DNA of 64,000 nt, taken from assembly GCF_900537075.1 (NCBI RefSeq), contig NZ_UNRA01000004.1:132572-196571 (forward strand). Direction: 5' to 3'. A program made the position numbers and the translations under genes. The stretch comes from Tropicibacter sp. Alg240-R139. Lineage in GTDB: Bacteria > Pseudomonadota > Alphaproteobacteria > Rhodobacterales > Rhodobacteraceae. Each line of letters starts with the position of its first letter. Within the stretch, counting starts at the first letter, position 1. Shown one piece after another: positions 1 through 7,753 of this stretch. The notes under the pieces were generated by a model. That model ran no database searches, was not told the DNA's origin, and saw only the letters and a program-made list of their open reading frames with translations.

Positions 1-24
1 TCGCTCGGGTGCGGGAGCTCCCCC
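1..24 (-). repeat. Edge of interspersed GC-rich repeat (copy A)
   Basis: The first 24 bases are the exact reverse complement of the left end of the repeat at 33368-33502, including the GGGAGCTCCC palindrome and the flanking CACCCGAGCG block. The rest of this copy would lie upstream of the window. It abuts the remnant of an insertion sequence. Confidence 0.7.
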
Positions 25-74
25 GGACTGACTGGACGCTGGATGTTCAGCTTCCATGCGTTGGTCTAGACCCT

Positions 75-89
75 CCGACTTTCAGTCGG
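75..89. repeat. Hairpin near the left end of an IS200/IS605 remnant
   Basis: CCGACT and AGTCGG form a perfect 6-bp stem around a TTC loop, 50 bases upstream of the decayed tnpA-like frame. Subterminal hairpins at the left end are the recognition signals of IS200/IS605 transposases, so the position fits. The assignment is inference from that context. Confidence 0.45.
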
Positions 90-138
90 GCCCGCTTTAG
101 TGCGAAGCATCGTGTCATGTCCTTTTCCGCGAGTAAGG

Positions 139-452
139 ACATGAAATATGACACCGGCAAGAACTGCGTTTTCTGTCACCTCGTCAGGTCGTCCAAGTTT
201 CGCTGCGAGGTGCTGACCGGGGCGCCGCTCTGCGGAAGTGTAACATCTGTCGTCAGGGCAGTTCGTCCGTCAATGTGTCGGGAGTTTCCTGCAATCCGCA
301 AGCACTACTGGGGTTGCCGGTTTTTGGGACAGGGGTGGTTTTCAGCCATCAACGGTTTCGTCACCGAAGACATCGCGCGTCGGTACCTGGAAAAACACAT
401 CTCTGATCCCATCGGTTCAGTCCCCGCTTCTGTCAGATCGTGTCGGCAATGA
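139..452 (+). pseudogene. IS200/IS605-family TnpA transposase remnant
   Basis: The frame carries an N-terminal stretch resembling TnpA (CHLVRSSKFRCEVLTG, compare the usual YHLVW-TKYR-KVL pattern). It then passes directly to a C-terminal stretch (FPAIRKHYWGCRFLGQGWFS then NGFVTEDIARRYLEKH) that is very like the end of these transposases. The middle part, including the HUH motif and much of the core, is missing, so the gene is internally deleted and should be inactive. A subterminal hairpin at 75-89 supports the identification. Family recognition is from memory of the motif pattern, not from a search. Confidence 0.65.
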
Positions 453-492
453 GACGACCCTTTTGTGAATTCCAGGTTCAAAAGACGCATAC

Positions 493-750
493 CTACGTAG
501 TTAAGCCGCTGAGTGTCTGTAATCGAAGGGCGTGATGATAGGCATCAGCGAAGTCGGCCAGATGCGAAAGGAGTAGGTCTTGGCGTTCGGGGTGATGCCG
601 CTTGACGGTCGTGTTCCCGATAGTGCGGTTCATGTGTGCGACCGGGTCACCGACCCATGGGCGTTGGGCCACGGCAGACTTGTTGGTGCGGCAAGGGCTA
701 CACAGAGAAAGATCTTGCCCTGCGCGATCCGGAGTTCGGCGATGTCTCCT
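493..750 (-). pseudogene. IS481-type transposase (integrase) remnant, frameshifted
   Basis: Read on the minus strand, the end of this stretch gives HMNRTIGNTTVKRHH followed by HLADFADAYHHALRLQTLSG and a stop. This is the C-terminal signature of IS481/IS3-like DDE integrases (usual form VERMNRTIKDATVKRFHY, then HLADF-AAYN-A-RLKTL-GLTP). Upstream, in another frame near 665-745, IAELRIAQGKIFLCV resembles the catalytic-core sequence IAEVRTEEGKLYLFV. The part between core and C-terminus is deleted and at least one frameshift separates them. It is a decayed element, lying beside another one. Confidence 0.65.
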
Positions 751-984
751 CTCGGTAGCATCCATGGGATGCACCTGCCGGGCGGTGGATATGTAAAAAG
801 CCGATTGCATACCGCTAAAATGTCCGCCGGATCGGCATGTCCCTGTCCATTTCAGGCGGACGCGTAAGGCTGCGCTGCAGCAGGCAATGATGCAATAGAG
901 ATCGCGTGGGATAGGGAAAAGAGAGCTGTAAGCCATAGAGGCAATCATCAAGCGGAAGCACAGCAGGGCGTCGAAAGGCAACGA

Positions 985-1227
985 TCATCGCCTCTCTACC
1001 TTTATCTTTGAATTGTCCTTTATTTCCTGGACACCTTCTTGGTTCATGTTGCGCTGAGTGTTTTCAAAGCTTGTCCCTCTTGTTGAGTGCCGTGCAAGCA
1101 ACTGCTGGACAGCAATGCGTGACGCAGTCGTGACGTATCTGTCCCACAAGGTGTCCATCGTTTCCATCGAATGGATCGCACCATCAGAGCATGGAAACAA
1201 ACACACACGGACACGAAGTCCGACCGG
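985..1227. other. Intergenic stretch without recognisable content
   Basis: This lies between the transposase remnant and the end of the racemase-family gene. The short frames on both strands lack a ribosome binding site and any familiar protein pattern. I see nothing functional here. Confidence 0.4.
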
Positions 1228-2283
1228 TCAGCCCCAAATATCCCCGATGGTATAACCGTTCTGGAACGGATCTGACGGATCGCGGAACCAGTTTGCCGTG
1301 CCATAGATCCAACCTTGGCCTGACAATGTCGGGACAATTGCAGGGTAGGGGCCGACTGTCGTGGTTTCCTCGATCCGTCCTGTGAACGTTGTCCCCATAG
1401 GCCCTGCGTTCACATAGTCCCGCCCAGCATCCAGCATACCCTTGGCATGCAGCACGGCCATCTTGGCGCACGTGCCTGTGCCGCACGGGGATCGATCCAG
1501 AATACCGGTTAAGGCTTCGGGCCTGGCGGGGTCAAAGTCCCCGGTTGATACAGTGATCGCCCCCAGCCCATCTGTCGTCGAATCGACCGGATCAGCATAG
1601 AGGTTGGTAATCGTCGGGCCGGTGATCGCCGGGTTTTCCGGGTGGATCACAGGCAATTGTTCCGCACATGCAGCGCGCACGGCCTCAGAAAGTTTCACAA
1701 TCCGGGCGCCGTTCTCTGGGATCAGTTCCAACCCGAACTGATCAGACTGGGCTAGAACAAAAAACATCCCGCCCCAGGCCACATCAACCACGACCTTTCC
1801 CAAGCTCGGCACCTCGATTTCGGCGTCCAGATGCACCGCAAAGGCAGGAACATTGCGAAATGCGACCCGTGTTACCTTGCCGTCGCGGCATTCAGCCTTG
1901 ACCCGCACCAACCCAGCGGGCGATTCCAAGGTCAGCTCGGTCACGGGCTCGACCATCGGTAGGATACCGGTTTCCAATAATACAGTGACGACGCAGATCG
2001 TGTTCGATCCGGACATGGGCGGATATTCGGTCTGCTCCATGATAATGAACCCGGCATCAGCCCGAGGATCACAAGGCGGCACCAGCACGTTGCAGCACAG
2101 AGCCGGATGCCCACGCGGTTCGCGCAGCATCATCAGGCGAATGTCGTCTGCATGTTCCTGCATCCATTGCATTTTCTCGAACACGCTGTTTCCCGGTAAA
2201 TGCGGCATGCCGCCAGTGATGACGCGCCCCGGTTCTCCCTCGGCATGTGCTTCGACCGCTGTGATTATGCGTGATGTCCGCAT
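1228..2283 (-). CDS. Proline racemase-family enzyme, probable trans-3-hydroxy-L-proline dehydratase
   Basis: A 351-residue member of the proline racemase superfamily. The first catalytic position, Cys in true racemases and 4-hydroxyproline epimerases, is Ser91 in PPMSGSNTIC. The second catalytic Cys is kept as Cys267 in DRSPCGTGTC. Members with Thr or Ser at the first site and Cys at the second are typically trans-3-hydroxy-L-proline dehydratases, which yield pyrroline-2-carboxylate; some have weak racemase or epimerase activity. The ATG follows a strong GGAGGGG ribosome site. No reductase, amino-acid oxidase or transporter gene flanks it, so the gene seems to stand alone. Family assignment is firm; exact substrate is inferred. 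Confidence 0.85.
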   Translation of the reverse strand: MRTSRIITAVEAHAEGEPGRVITGGMPHLPGNSVFEKMQWMQEHADDIRLMMLREPRGHPALCCNVLVPPCDPRADAGFIIMEQTEYPPMSGSNTICVVTVLLETGILPMVEPVTELTLESPAGLVRVKAECRDGKVTRVAFRNVPAFAVHLDAEIEVPSLGKVVVDVAWGGMFFVLAQSDQFGLELIPENGARIVKLSEAVRAACAEQLPVIHPENPAITGPTITNLYADPVDSTTDGLGAITVSTGDFDPARPEALTGILDRSPCGTGTCAKMAVLHAKGMLDAGRDYVNAGPMGTTFTGRIEETTTVGPYPAIVPTLSGQGWIYGTANWFRDPSDPFQNGYTIGDIWG

Positions 2284-2426
2284 TTGGCCCCTCCGCCATA
2301 TGTCGTTGGTACGCTAACACACCGACGGTGCGTTATGAACACTGTAGAAGGGCGGCTAATGACTCGCAATTGCCGTGTGAGTGAGGTATTTCGCCAGTCA
2401 AACACTTCTCCTCGAAAGGCCGTGAT

Positions 2427-3560
2427 ATGAGCTTTGAAACACCGGGACCCGTCGAAACCACCTGGAGCGATGCCATTTCGCCAATCGACGAGATCATCAA
2501 CGAAGCTCGCAATGGCCGGATGTTCATCCTGATCGACCATGAAGACCGCGAAAACGAGGGCGATTTGGTCATTCCAGCGCAGATGGCGACGCCCGAAGCG
2601 ATCAACTTCATGGCCAAACACGGACGCGGTCTGATCTGCCTGACCTTGACCGAGGATCGCATTGACGCGCTTGGGCTGGAACTGATGTCGACCAATAACT
2701 CGTCGCGTCACGAAACCGCTTTTACCATTTCGATCGAAGCGCGCGAAGGCGTCAGCACCGGCATTTCGGCCCATGACCGCGCCCGTACCGTGGCTGTGGC
2801 CATTGACGCGGGAAAGTCTGGATCTGATATCGCCACGCCAGGTCACGTGTTCCCGCTGCGTGCCCGCGATGGTGGCGTTCTCGTGCGAGCTGGCCATACC
2901 GAGGCCGCGGTGGATGTCAGCCGACTGGCTGGCCTGAATCCTTCGGGCGTGATCTGCGAGATCATGAACGAAGACGGCACCATGTCGCGTCTGCCCGAGT
3001 TGGTGGCTTTTGCACAACGGCACAGTCTGAAAATCGGAACCATCAGCGACCTGATTGCTTATCGTCGCCGCAACGACAATCTGGTGCGGGTTATCGACGA
3101 GGAAACCGTCAACAGCGAGTTCGGCGGCGACTGGACCATGCGCATCTATCGCGATGAAACCCACGGCGATGAGCACATTGCCATGATCAAGGGCGATATT
3201 TCCGGGGCAGAGCCGGTCATGGTGCGGATGCATGTTCTGAACGCGATGCGCGATGTTCTGGCAATCGGTGGCGCCAAGCGGGCCGGTAAATTGGGCACCG
3301 CAATGAAACGAATTGCCGAAGAAGGGCGCGGCGTTGTCGTGCTGTTGCGCGACGTGGACCACGCGGTGAGATCTGAGGGCGGCGTTGGGCAAGAGGTGTC
3401 GACCAAAGTGCTGCGCCAATACGGTCTGGGCGCTCAGATTTTGTCGTCGCTGGGGCTGAGCAAGTTGAACCTGATGACCAATTCGCCCGCGCCGAGCGTT
3501 GTGGGGCTGGATGCTTATGGTCTGGAAATCACCGGCACCAGCCGGTTGGACAAGGAATAA
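2427..3560 (+). CDS. ribB: 3,4-dihydroxy-2-butanone 4-phosphate synthase with degenerate GTP cyclohydrolase II-like domain
   Basis: RibB converts ribulose 5-phosphate to the four-carbon precursor of lumazine in riboflavin synthesis. Residues 1 to about 205 form the DHBP synthase domain with the acidic motif DHEDRENEGD (37-46). Residues about 210-375 resemble RibA, but the zinc-binding Cys cluster of GTP cyclohydrolase II is absent, so this half is unlikely to be catalytic. Such RibBA-like proteins with a dead RibA half are common in alphaproteobacteria. The gene sits directly before ribH and nusB, with a 6-base gap to ribH, consistent with an operon. No FMN riboswitch was seen upstream. Confidence 0.92.
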   Translation: MSFETPGPVETTWSDAISPIDEIINEARNGRMFILIDHEDRENEGDLVIPAQMATPEAINFMAKHGRGLICLTLTEDRIDALGLELMSTNNSSRHETAFTISIEAREGVSTGISAHDRARTVAVAIDAGKSGSDIATPGHVFPLRARDGGVLVRAGHTEAAVDVSRLAGLNPSGVICEIMNEDGTMSRLPELVAFAQRHSLKIGTISDLIAYRRRNDNLVRVIDEETVNSEFGGDWTMRIYRDETHGDEHIAMIKGDISGAEPVMVRMHVLNAMRDVLAIGGAKRAGKLGTAMKRIAEEGRGVVVLLRDVDHAVRSEGGVGQEVSTKVLRQYGLGAQILSSLGLSKLNLMTNSPAPSVVGLDAYGLEITGTSRLDKE

Positions 3561-3566
3561 TCGCCA

Positions 3567-4118
3567 ATGGCTGGTCACGAGCAGCATTACATCATGCCCC
3601 GCGCCGAGTTCGACAAACCGGTCAAGATCCTGATTGTCGTTTCTCCGTATTATAAGGACATTGCCGACAATATGGTCGCCGGTGCTGTGGCCGAGATTGA
3701 AGCAGCAGGCGGGACGTATGAGGTCGTTCAGGTGCCTGGAGCGTTGGAAATCCCGACTGCCATCGGCATTTCGGATCGTCAGAGCAACTTTGATGGTTAT
3801 GTTGCTCTCGGCTGCGTCATCCGCGGCGAGACCACCCACTATGACACCGTCTGCAATGACTCGAGCCGGGCCATTCAGCTGCTGGGTTTGCAGGGGCTGT
3901 GCATCGGGAACGGCATATTGACGGTTGAAAACCGTCCACAGGCCGAAGTGCGCGCTGATCCTGCCGATCAGAACAAAGGTGGCGGGGCTGCGGCTGCGGC
4001 CTTGCATCTTATCGCGCTGCGCCGTAAATGGGGCGCTTCGAAAGAGGGTGTCGGATTCAAGCCGCCCTCTGAGTCCATCCTTATGGCTGGCGATAGCAAC
4101 GGATCCACAACCGCATGA
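3567..4118 (+). CDS. ribH: 6,7-dimethyl-8-ribityllumazine synthase
   Basis: Lumazine synthase condenses the RibB product with 5-amino-6-ribitylaminouracil, the penultimate step of riboflavin synthesis. The 183-residue protein has the family motifs VPGALEIP and GETTHYD and a C-terminal tail. It follows ribB by a few bases, and its stop overlaps the nusB start (ATGA), so the three are probably co-transcribed and translationally coupled. Confidence 0.93.
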   Translation: MAGHEQHYIMPRAEFDKPVKILIVVSPYYKDIADNMVAGAVAEIEAAGGTYEVVQVPGALEIPTAIGISDRQSNFDGYVALGCVIRGETTHYDTVCNDSSRAIQLLGLQGLCIGNGILTVENRPQAEVRADPADQNKGGGAAAAALHLIALRRKWGASKEGVGFKPPSESILMAGDSNGSTTA

Positions 4119-4597
4119 CCGATACAGGCGCGCCCCTTTCGGGCAACCAGAAACGCAAGATGAAGTCCGCCGCCCGGCTTTATGCCGTGCAGGCGCTTTA
4201 TCAGATGGAACAGACCGGACAGACCACAGAACAGATCATCGTCGAGTTTCTGGATCACCGTTTCGGGGCCGTCTACGAAGATGTCGAAATGCAAGAAGGC
4301 GACAGCACGCTCTTTCGCAAGCTGGTGCATGACGCGGTGAACAATCAGGCTCTGATCGACCAGATGACTGACCGGGCGCTGGTGGCGAAGTGGCCGATTG
4401 CACGTATCGACCCGACCCTGCGGGGGCTATTCCGGGCCGCCGGAGCAGAGCTGACTCAAGGCGACACGCCACCCAAAGTGGTTATTGTCGAATTTGTGGA
4501 TATTGCGCGTGCCTTCTTTCCGGATGGGCGTGAGGCGAACTTCGTCAATGCTGTTTTGGATCACATGGCGCGCGCGGCCAAGCCTGAAGCATTCTGA
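4115..4597 (+). CDS. nusB: Transcription antitermination factor NusB
   Basis: NusB (160 residues) binds boxA RNA with NusE (S10) in ribosomal RNA antitermination. It shows the all-helical NusB pattern, including RLYAVQALYQMEQTG near the N-terminus and a C-terminal part ending FVNAVLDHMAR. The start overlaps the ribH stop by four bases. The ribB-ribH-nusB order is a conserved alphaproteobacterial arrangement. Confidence 0.94.
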   Translation: MTDTGAPLSGNQKRKMKSAARLYAVQALYQMEQTGQTTEQIIVEFLDHRFGAVYEDVEMQEGDSTLFRKLVHDAVNNQALIDQMTDRALVAKWPIARIDPTLRGLFRAAGAELTQGDTPPKVVIVEFVDIARAFFPDGREANFVNAVLDHMARAAKPEAF

Positions 4598-4630
4598 ATC
4601 TCTATTGCATTGAGTTCAGTCAGAAAAAAT

Positions 4631-4666
4631 TGGTGCAGACGCCTGGGAAATAGAACGCCTGCACCA
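4631..4666. terminator. Possible terminator hairpin after nusB
   Basis: TGGTGCAGACG and CGCCTGCACCA pair with a single mismatch around a 14-base loop, 33 bases after the nusB stop and before the convergent luxR-type gene. There is no clear T-run, so it is a weak candidate. Confidence 0.4.
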
Positions 4667-4775
4667 GATATTTTCGAAAAATAGTCCACTCAATACAGCT
4701 CCTAAGTTTCCACCACTCACTCACGGGATTCTCAGGTGCACACCAACAGTATCTCCGCGAGACTGTGGGAAAAAC

Positions 4776-5552
4776 CTATCGTTTTCGATAGTGCTCCGGT
4801 GCGATCAGTCCCATTTGAACGGCGCGAACCAATGCAGCCTCACGCGTGGGTGCCCCCAATTTGTCGCGTGCTGACTTGATATGGGTGCGAACCGTGATTT
4901 CCTTGATTCCCAGAAGATTGCTGATCCGGTCATTTCTCAGGCCTTCGCTGAGCAGTGCCAAAACCTGCTGTTCACGGTTGCTGAGGGGGCGCGTACTGGC
5001 AAGAATGGGCCCAAAATCCACCACGCCCCCCTCGTCGTCTTGGGTTTCGGGTCCAAGGTTTGTCGCAATAACGGTGGCCAGGATTCGCATTTCGCGCGCC
5101 TGATCCGTCATCACCTGTTCGGCGTCGGGGCGGTCGGAGCTGAGCACGACGATCTTTGCCTCGTCTCCGGGGCAGGGCACCACAAGGCTGAACAAATGCA
5201 CATAGCCGGATGCTTTGAGACCGTTGTATAGGCTGATAGATTTCTCGCTGTTGGCAGTTACCGCCCGTTCTTCGCTTTTGAGGTAAATCGATTCGATTCC
5301 GTTCGTGACCTGCGCCAGCAGCGGGTCCTCATCTGCGTAGTTACCTGATGAATACTCCTCCAACCATTCAGCGCTCATCGAACTGCGCGACCATTTAAGG
5401 ACGCCAGTGGTCGGGGAGAAACAACCCATGTTCAGCGCGTTGAACCCGATGTTTTGCAAGCTGGAAATGACGAAATCCCAACGATCCTGATCGGAAAATC
5501 GCTGTGACAGCTGGTCCAGCAACTCAAGAGCAAACTCGCTGATGGGCTTCAT
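4776..5552 (-). CDS. LuxR-family regulator with autoinducer-binding-like domain (solo)
   Basis: This 258-residue regulator has an N-terminal half with the W-Y-D spacing of autoinducer-binding domains (WSRSSMSAEWLEEYSSGNY, then DPLL). Its C-terminal LuxR helix-turn-helix reads LSNREQQVLALLSEGLRNDR and continues through ITVRTHIKSARDKLGA. I chose ATG at 5552, preceded by GGAG at good spacing, over an in-frame TTG five codons upstream. No luxI-type synthase lies nearby, so it is a solo that may respond to a signal made elsewhere or to another ligand. Confidence 0.85.
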   Translation of the reverse strand: MKPISEFALELLDQLSQRFSDQDRWDFVISSLQNIGFNALNMGCFSPTTGVLKWSRSSMSAEWLEEYSSGNYADEDPLLAQVTNGIESIYLKSEERAVTANSEKSISLYNGLKASGYVHLFSLVVPCPGDEAKIVVLSSDRPDAEQVMTDQAREMRILATVIATNLGPETQDDEGGVVDFGPILASTRPLSNREQQVLALLSEGLRNDRISNLLGIKEITVRTHIKSARDKLGAPTREAALVRAVQMGLIAPEHYRKR

Positions 5553-5656
5553 TCGGTCTCCGGTCAATTGGGCCGCGGTATTGAGTGCACAACTGGCCGC
5601 AGTGTCATTGAAACAAACTTGCGCTAAATTGTAGTCGGAGAAAAGGAAAATGGCCC

Positions 5657-5962
5657 ATGCCCAAGCTTATCCGCCTCTATATCACGAATGTGTGTACTGG
5701 ATTTGGCCTGTCCGCCATCTTTGTGGGCGCTTTGTTGTGGCTCAACGTCGCCAATCTGTGGGTTTTGATCAGCGGATCGGGTGTGGCTGCGCTGGCGGTT
5801 TTCATGCTGTGGTTCATGAACGGAATCGTTTTTGCAGGCGTACAATTTGCATTGGCGGTGATGAATTTGGCCCAAAGGGATGATGATCGCCACCGGGGCA
5901 CACCGATTGCGGTCAGTTTTTCACCGGATTCTTCTGTTGCTCGGGGCAAACCGGGCCGCTAA
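5657..5962 (+). CDS. Small two-helix membrane protein of unknown function
   Basis: A 101-residue protein with two strongly hydrophobic segments at about residues 14-37 and 41-69, followed by a polar, basic tail. The ATG is preceded by AGGAAAA. It diverges from the LuxR-type gene. I do not recognise a named domain; the pattern resembles small conserved Rhodobacteraceae membrane proteins. Confidence 0.7.
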   Translation: MPKLIRLYITNVCTGFGLSAIFVGALLWLNVANLWVLISGSGVAALAVFMLWFMNGIVFAGVQFALAVMNLAQRDDDRHRGTPIAVSFSPDSSVARGKPGR

Positions 5963-6027
5963 GGCGTTGAAGTTTTTGGAAATGTGGCGGGACCACCAGT
6001 CAACCGTGGTGCTTTGATTCCCGAGGA

Positions 6028-6041
6028 CCTGTATATACAGG
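6028..6041. promoter_or_regulatory. Perfect 14-bp palindrome, possible operator
   Basis: CCTGTATATACAGG is a perfect dyad in the gap between two convergent genes, close to a second perfect dyad (CCGGACC-AC-GGTCCGG, 6056-6071). The function is unknown; it could be a protein-binding site or a transcript hairpin. Confidence 0.3.
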
Positions 6042-6183
6042 TGGGCGCCAGGTAACCGGACCACGGTCCGGACAGAGCCAGCTCCCTCGGAATTGCTTAA
6101 GGCCACCGGAATGCTGCATATCACGAGAAGGGCAGAACCCGCCACAGCCCTAACTAGGCCGCATGGCGGGCTCTTACAAGGGT

Positions 6184-6609
6184 TCAGGCCGCAACAAGTT
6201 CGTGTATCGCGCTTCGCATCCGGGCAATATGATCGTCCCACCCTTTGTCCAGGGCAAGAATAAGGCCGAAGGCTTCGGCACCCTGTGGCAGCCCCTCATG
6301 CTCTAATGACAGCTGTGTACCGCCAGCGACGGGCGTCAATGTCCATTTTACCGTACTTACGGCGTCGCCCATGGGTTTAACCGTAAACGAATATTCCAGA
6401 TATTCGGGAGCACGCGCCGCTATAACCTCACCCCAGATCAACAGATCACCGCTTTCAGTTCCGAACATTTCCAGCTTTGATCCCTGTTCCAAGGGACGTT
6501 CGGGGCGGTGGAACCACTCGGCCAGCCGATCGGGTTGTGTCAGGTAATCCCATACGGTTTCCCGCTCGGCCTTCAGGTAGATGGTCTTTTTCAGAACGGC
6601 GTCAGTCAT
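6184..6609 (-). CDS. SRPBCC (AHSA1-like) domain protein
   Basis: A 141-residue START-like protein of the activator of Hsp90 ATPase homologue-1 type. It begins with a strand and the typical ERETVWDYLTQPDRLAEWF motif and ends in a long helix. ATG at 6609 has AGGAG upstream and is preferred over an in-frame TTG five codons earlier. The upstream ArsR-type gene ends 7 bases inside it, so the two are coupled. ArsR-SRPBCC pairs are common, with the regulator controlling its own operon; the ligand is not known. Confidence 0.85.
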   Translation of the reverse strand: MTDAVLKKTIYLKAERETVWDYLTQPDRLAEWFHRPERPLEQGSKLEMFGTESGDLLIWGEVIAARAPEYLEYSFTVKPMGDAVSTVKWTLTPVAGGTQLSLEHEGLPQGAEAFGLILALDKGWDDHIARMRSAIHELVAA

Positions 6610-6925
6610 GTTGTTCTCCTTCAATGGCCGTTTTCAAATCACTCAGGCGGGCATCCCAGAAGCGGTCGAAGAAGCTCAGCCAGTCGAACACCGGTGCGAG
6701 CCCCGCAGGATTCAGCCGGTTGATCCGCTCGCGGCCTCGAACTTCGACCGTGATCAACCCACCGTCCGACAGCATGGTCAGGTGCTTTTTGACAGCTGCG
6801 CGGGTCATGTCGAACTGGGTCGAGACTTCGGCAATGGTCATGTCCTGGTCCGTCAGGAGGCGCATGATCTCGCGTCGTGTCGGATCCGCCAGGGCGCGAA
6901 AAGCAAGGTGGGGATTTTGGGTCAT
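6602..6925 (-). CDS. ArsR-type winged-helix transcriptional repressor
   Basis: A 107-residue winged-helix regulator with the pattern ALADPTRREIMRLL and MTRAAVKKHLTMLSDGGLI. No metal-binding Cys pair is visible, which puts it with the non-metal subgroup that pairs with SRPBCC proteins. Two near-palindromic boxes lie 20 and 44 bases upstream and are likely its own operators. Confidence 0.87.
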   Translation of the reverse strand: MTQNPHLAFRALADPTRREIMRLLTDQDMTIAEVSTQFDMTRAAVKKHLTMLSDGGLITVEVRGRERINRLNPAGLAPVFDWLSFFDRFWDARLSDLKTAIEGEQHD

Positions 6926-6944
6926 CTTGGGTCACCGCAAAAGA

Positions 6945-6984
6945 GATACTAATTGGTATCATTTATGGGGTACCGTTTGGTATC
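6945..6984. promoter_or_regulatory. Twin near-palindromic operators for the ArsR/SRPBCC operon
   Basis: GATACTAATTGGTATC (6945-6960) and GGTACCGTTTGGTATC (6969-6984) share the pattern GRTAC-N4-TTGGTATC-like, spaced 24 bases centre to centre. They sit immediately upstream of the repressor gene. The repeats are seen in the sequence; autoregulation is inferred. Confidence 0.6.
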
Positions 6985-7016
6985 ATGTCAAGCTTCGTAA
7001 ATCAGGCTTGAAGTTT

Positions 7017-7031
7017 GTTCACGAATTGTTC
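7017..7031 (+). promoter_or_regulatory. LexA (SOS) box of mmcB
   Basis: GTTC-ACGAATT-GTTC matches the alphaproteobacterial LexA consensus GTTC-N7-GTTC exactly and ends 11 bases before the mmcB start. mmcB is an SOS gene in Caulobacter, so site and gene agree. Confidence 0.85.
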
Positions 7032-7042
7032 ACTATTTAAGT

Positions 7043-7492
7043 ATGGAGCTGGATCTGCAACCTGGTCAGAAACTTGCCCGCGGGGTCGCTCGACACTTGC
7101 GCGGCCACAACTTTGTTTCTGTTGAAGAATTTGTGCCCACCCGTGGCTTGCGCGTTGACGTTCTCGGCCTTGGTCCCAAGGGCGAGGTCTGGGTGATCGA
7201 ATGCAAATCCAGCCGTGCCGATTTTCAATCCGACGCCAAATGGCAGGGCTATTTGGAATGGTGCGATCGCTATTTTTGGGCTGTCGATATCGACTTTCCG
7301 ACCGAACTTTTGCCGCCCGAGTCTGGGCTGATCATAGCTGATTCCTACGGCGCCGAAATCATCCGCATGCCGGATGAGCAGAAACTTGCGCCCGCGCGGC
7401 GTAAAGTGATGGTACAGAAATTCGCGACCCACGCAGCCCGCAGATTGCAGGCATTACGCGATCCCGGCATTCCCCCCGAGATGTTACCCTGA
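7043..7492 (+). CDS. mmcB: MmcB-family DNA repair protein
   Basis: A 149-residue PD-(D/E)xK nuclease-like protein. The putative catalytic residues are Asp39 (LRVDVLGLG) and Glu53/Lys55 (VIECKSS). MmcB is a damage-inducible factor linked to mitomycin C resistance in Caulobacter crescentus. A perfect LexA box lies just upstream. There is no clear Shine-Dalgarno before the ATG, so the transcript may have a very short leader. Its 3' end overlaps the convergent small gene by 9 bases. Confidence 0.9.
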   Translation: MELDLQPGQKLARGVARHLRGHNFVSVEEFVPTRGLRVDVLGLGPKGEVWVIECKSSRADFQSDAKWQGYLEWCDRYFWAVDIDFPTELLPPESGLIIADSYGAEIIRMPDEQKLAPARRKVMVQKFATHAARRLQALRDPGIPPEMLP

Positions 7493-7672
7493 GACGCCGC
7501 GCGCGGCTTGAGCAGCGGCACGAATTTCCTCGGCGATTTCCTCGGCCTCTTCGGGATCGAAATCCATCGGGACTTCCACGCCTTGCGATTCGATGAAAAT
7601 GCGCACCATGCCCTCGTCTGTGGGGCCGATTTGCATGTTGGCTTCGACGTCGCGTTCGGTGTTGATACCCAT
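7484..7672 (-). CDS. Small acidic conserved protein (DUF6324-like)
   Basis: A 62-residue acidic protein with a strand-rich N-terminus and the helical end FDPEEAEEIAEEIRAAAQAA. The ATG follows AGAGGCAC. It looks like a short protein conserved in Rhodobacterales and often annotated DUF6324. Function is unknown. It overlaps the end of mmcB on the other strand. Confidence 0.75.
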   Translation of the reverse strand: MGINTERDVEANMQIGPTDEGMVRIFIESQGVEVPMDFDPEEAEEIAEEIRAAAQAARGVSG

Positions 7673-7753
7673 GGGTGCCTCTTTTGTCAGTAGGGCCTTG
7701 TGCTATCGCGCAGGGGCTTGAAAATCAAGCCGGGTTCGGGGTCTGTTTAAGGT

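Noticed and set aside
493-981. A 162-codon open frame as an intact gene
   Set aside because: Only its last part resembles a protein, namely the end of an IS481-type integrase; the rest is out of frame with the core sequence.
2284-2426. FMN riboswitch before ribB
   Set aside because: None of the conserved RFN-element blocks could be found in the 143-base leader.
4776-5552. A complete quorum-sensing LuxI/LuxR system
   Set aside because: No acyl-homoserine-lactone synthase gene lies near the LuxR-type gene.
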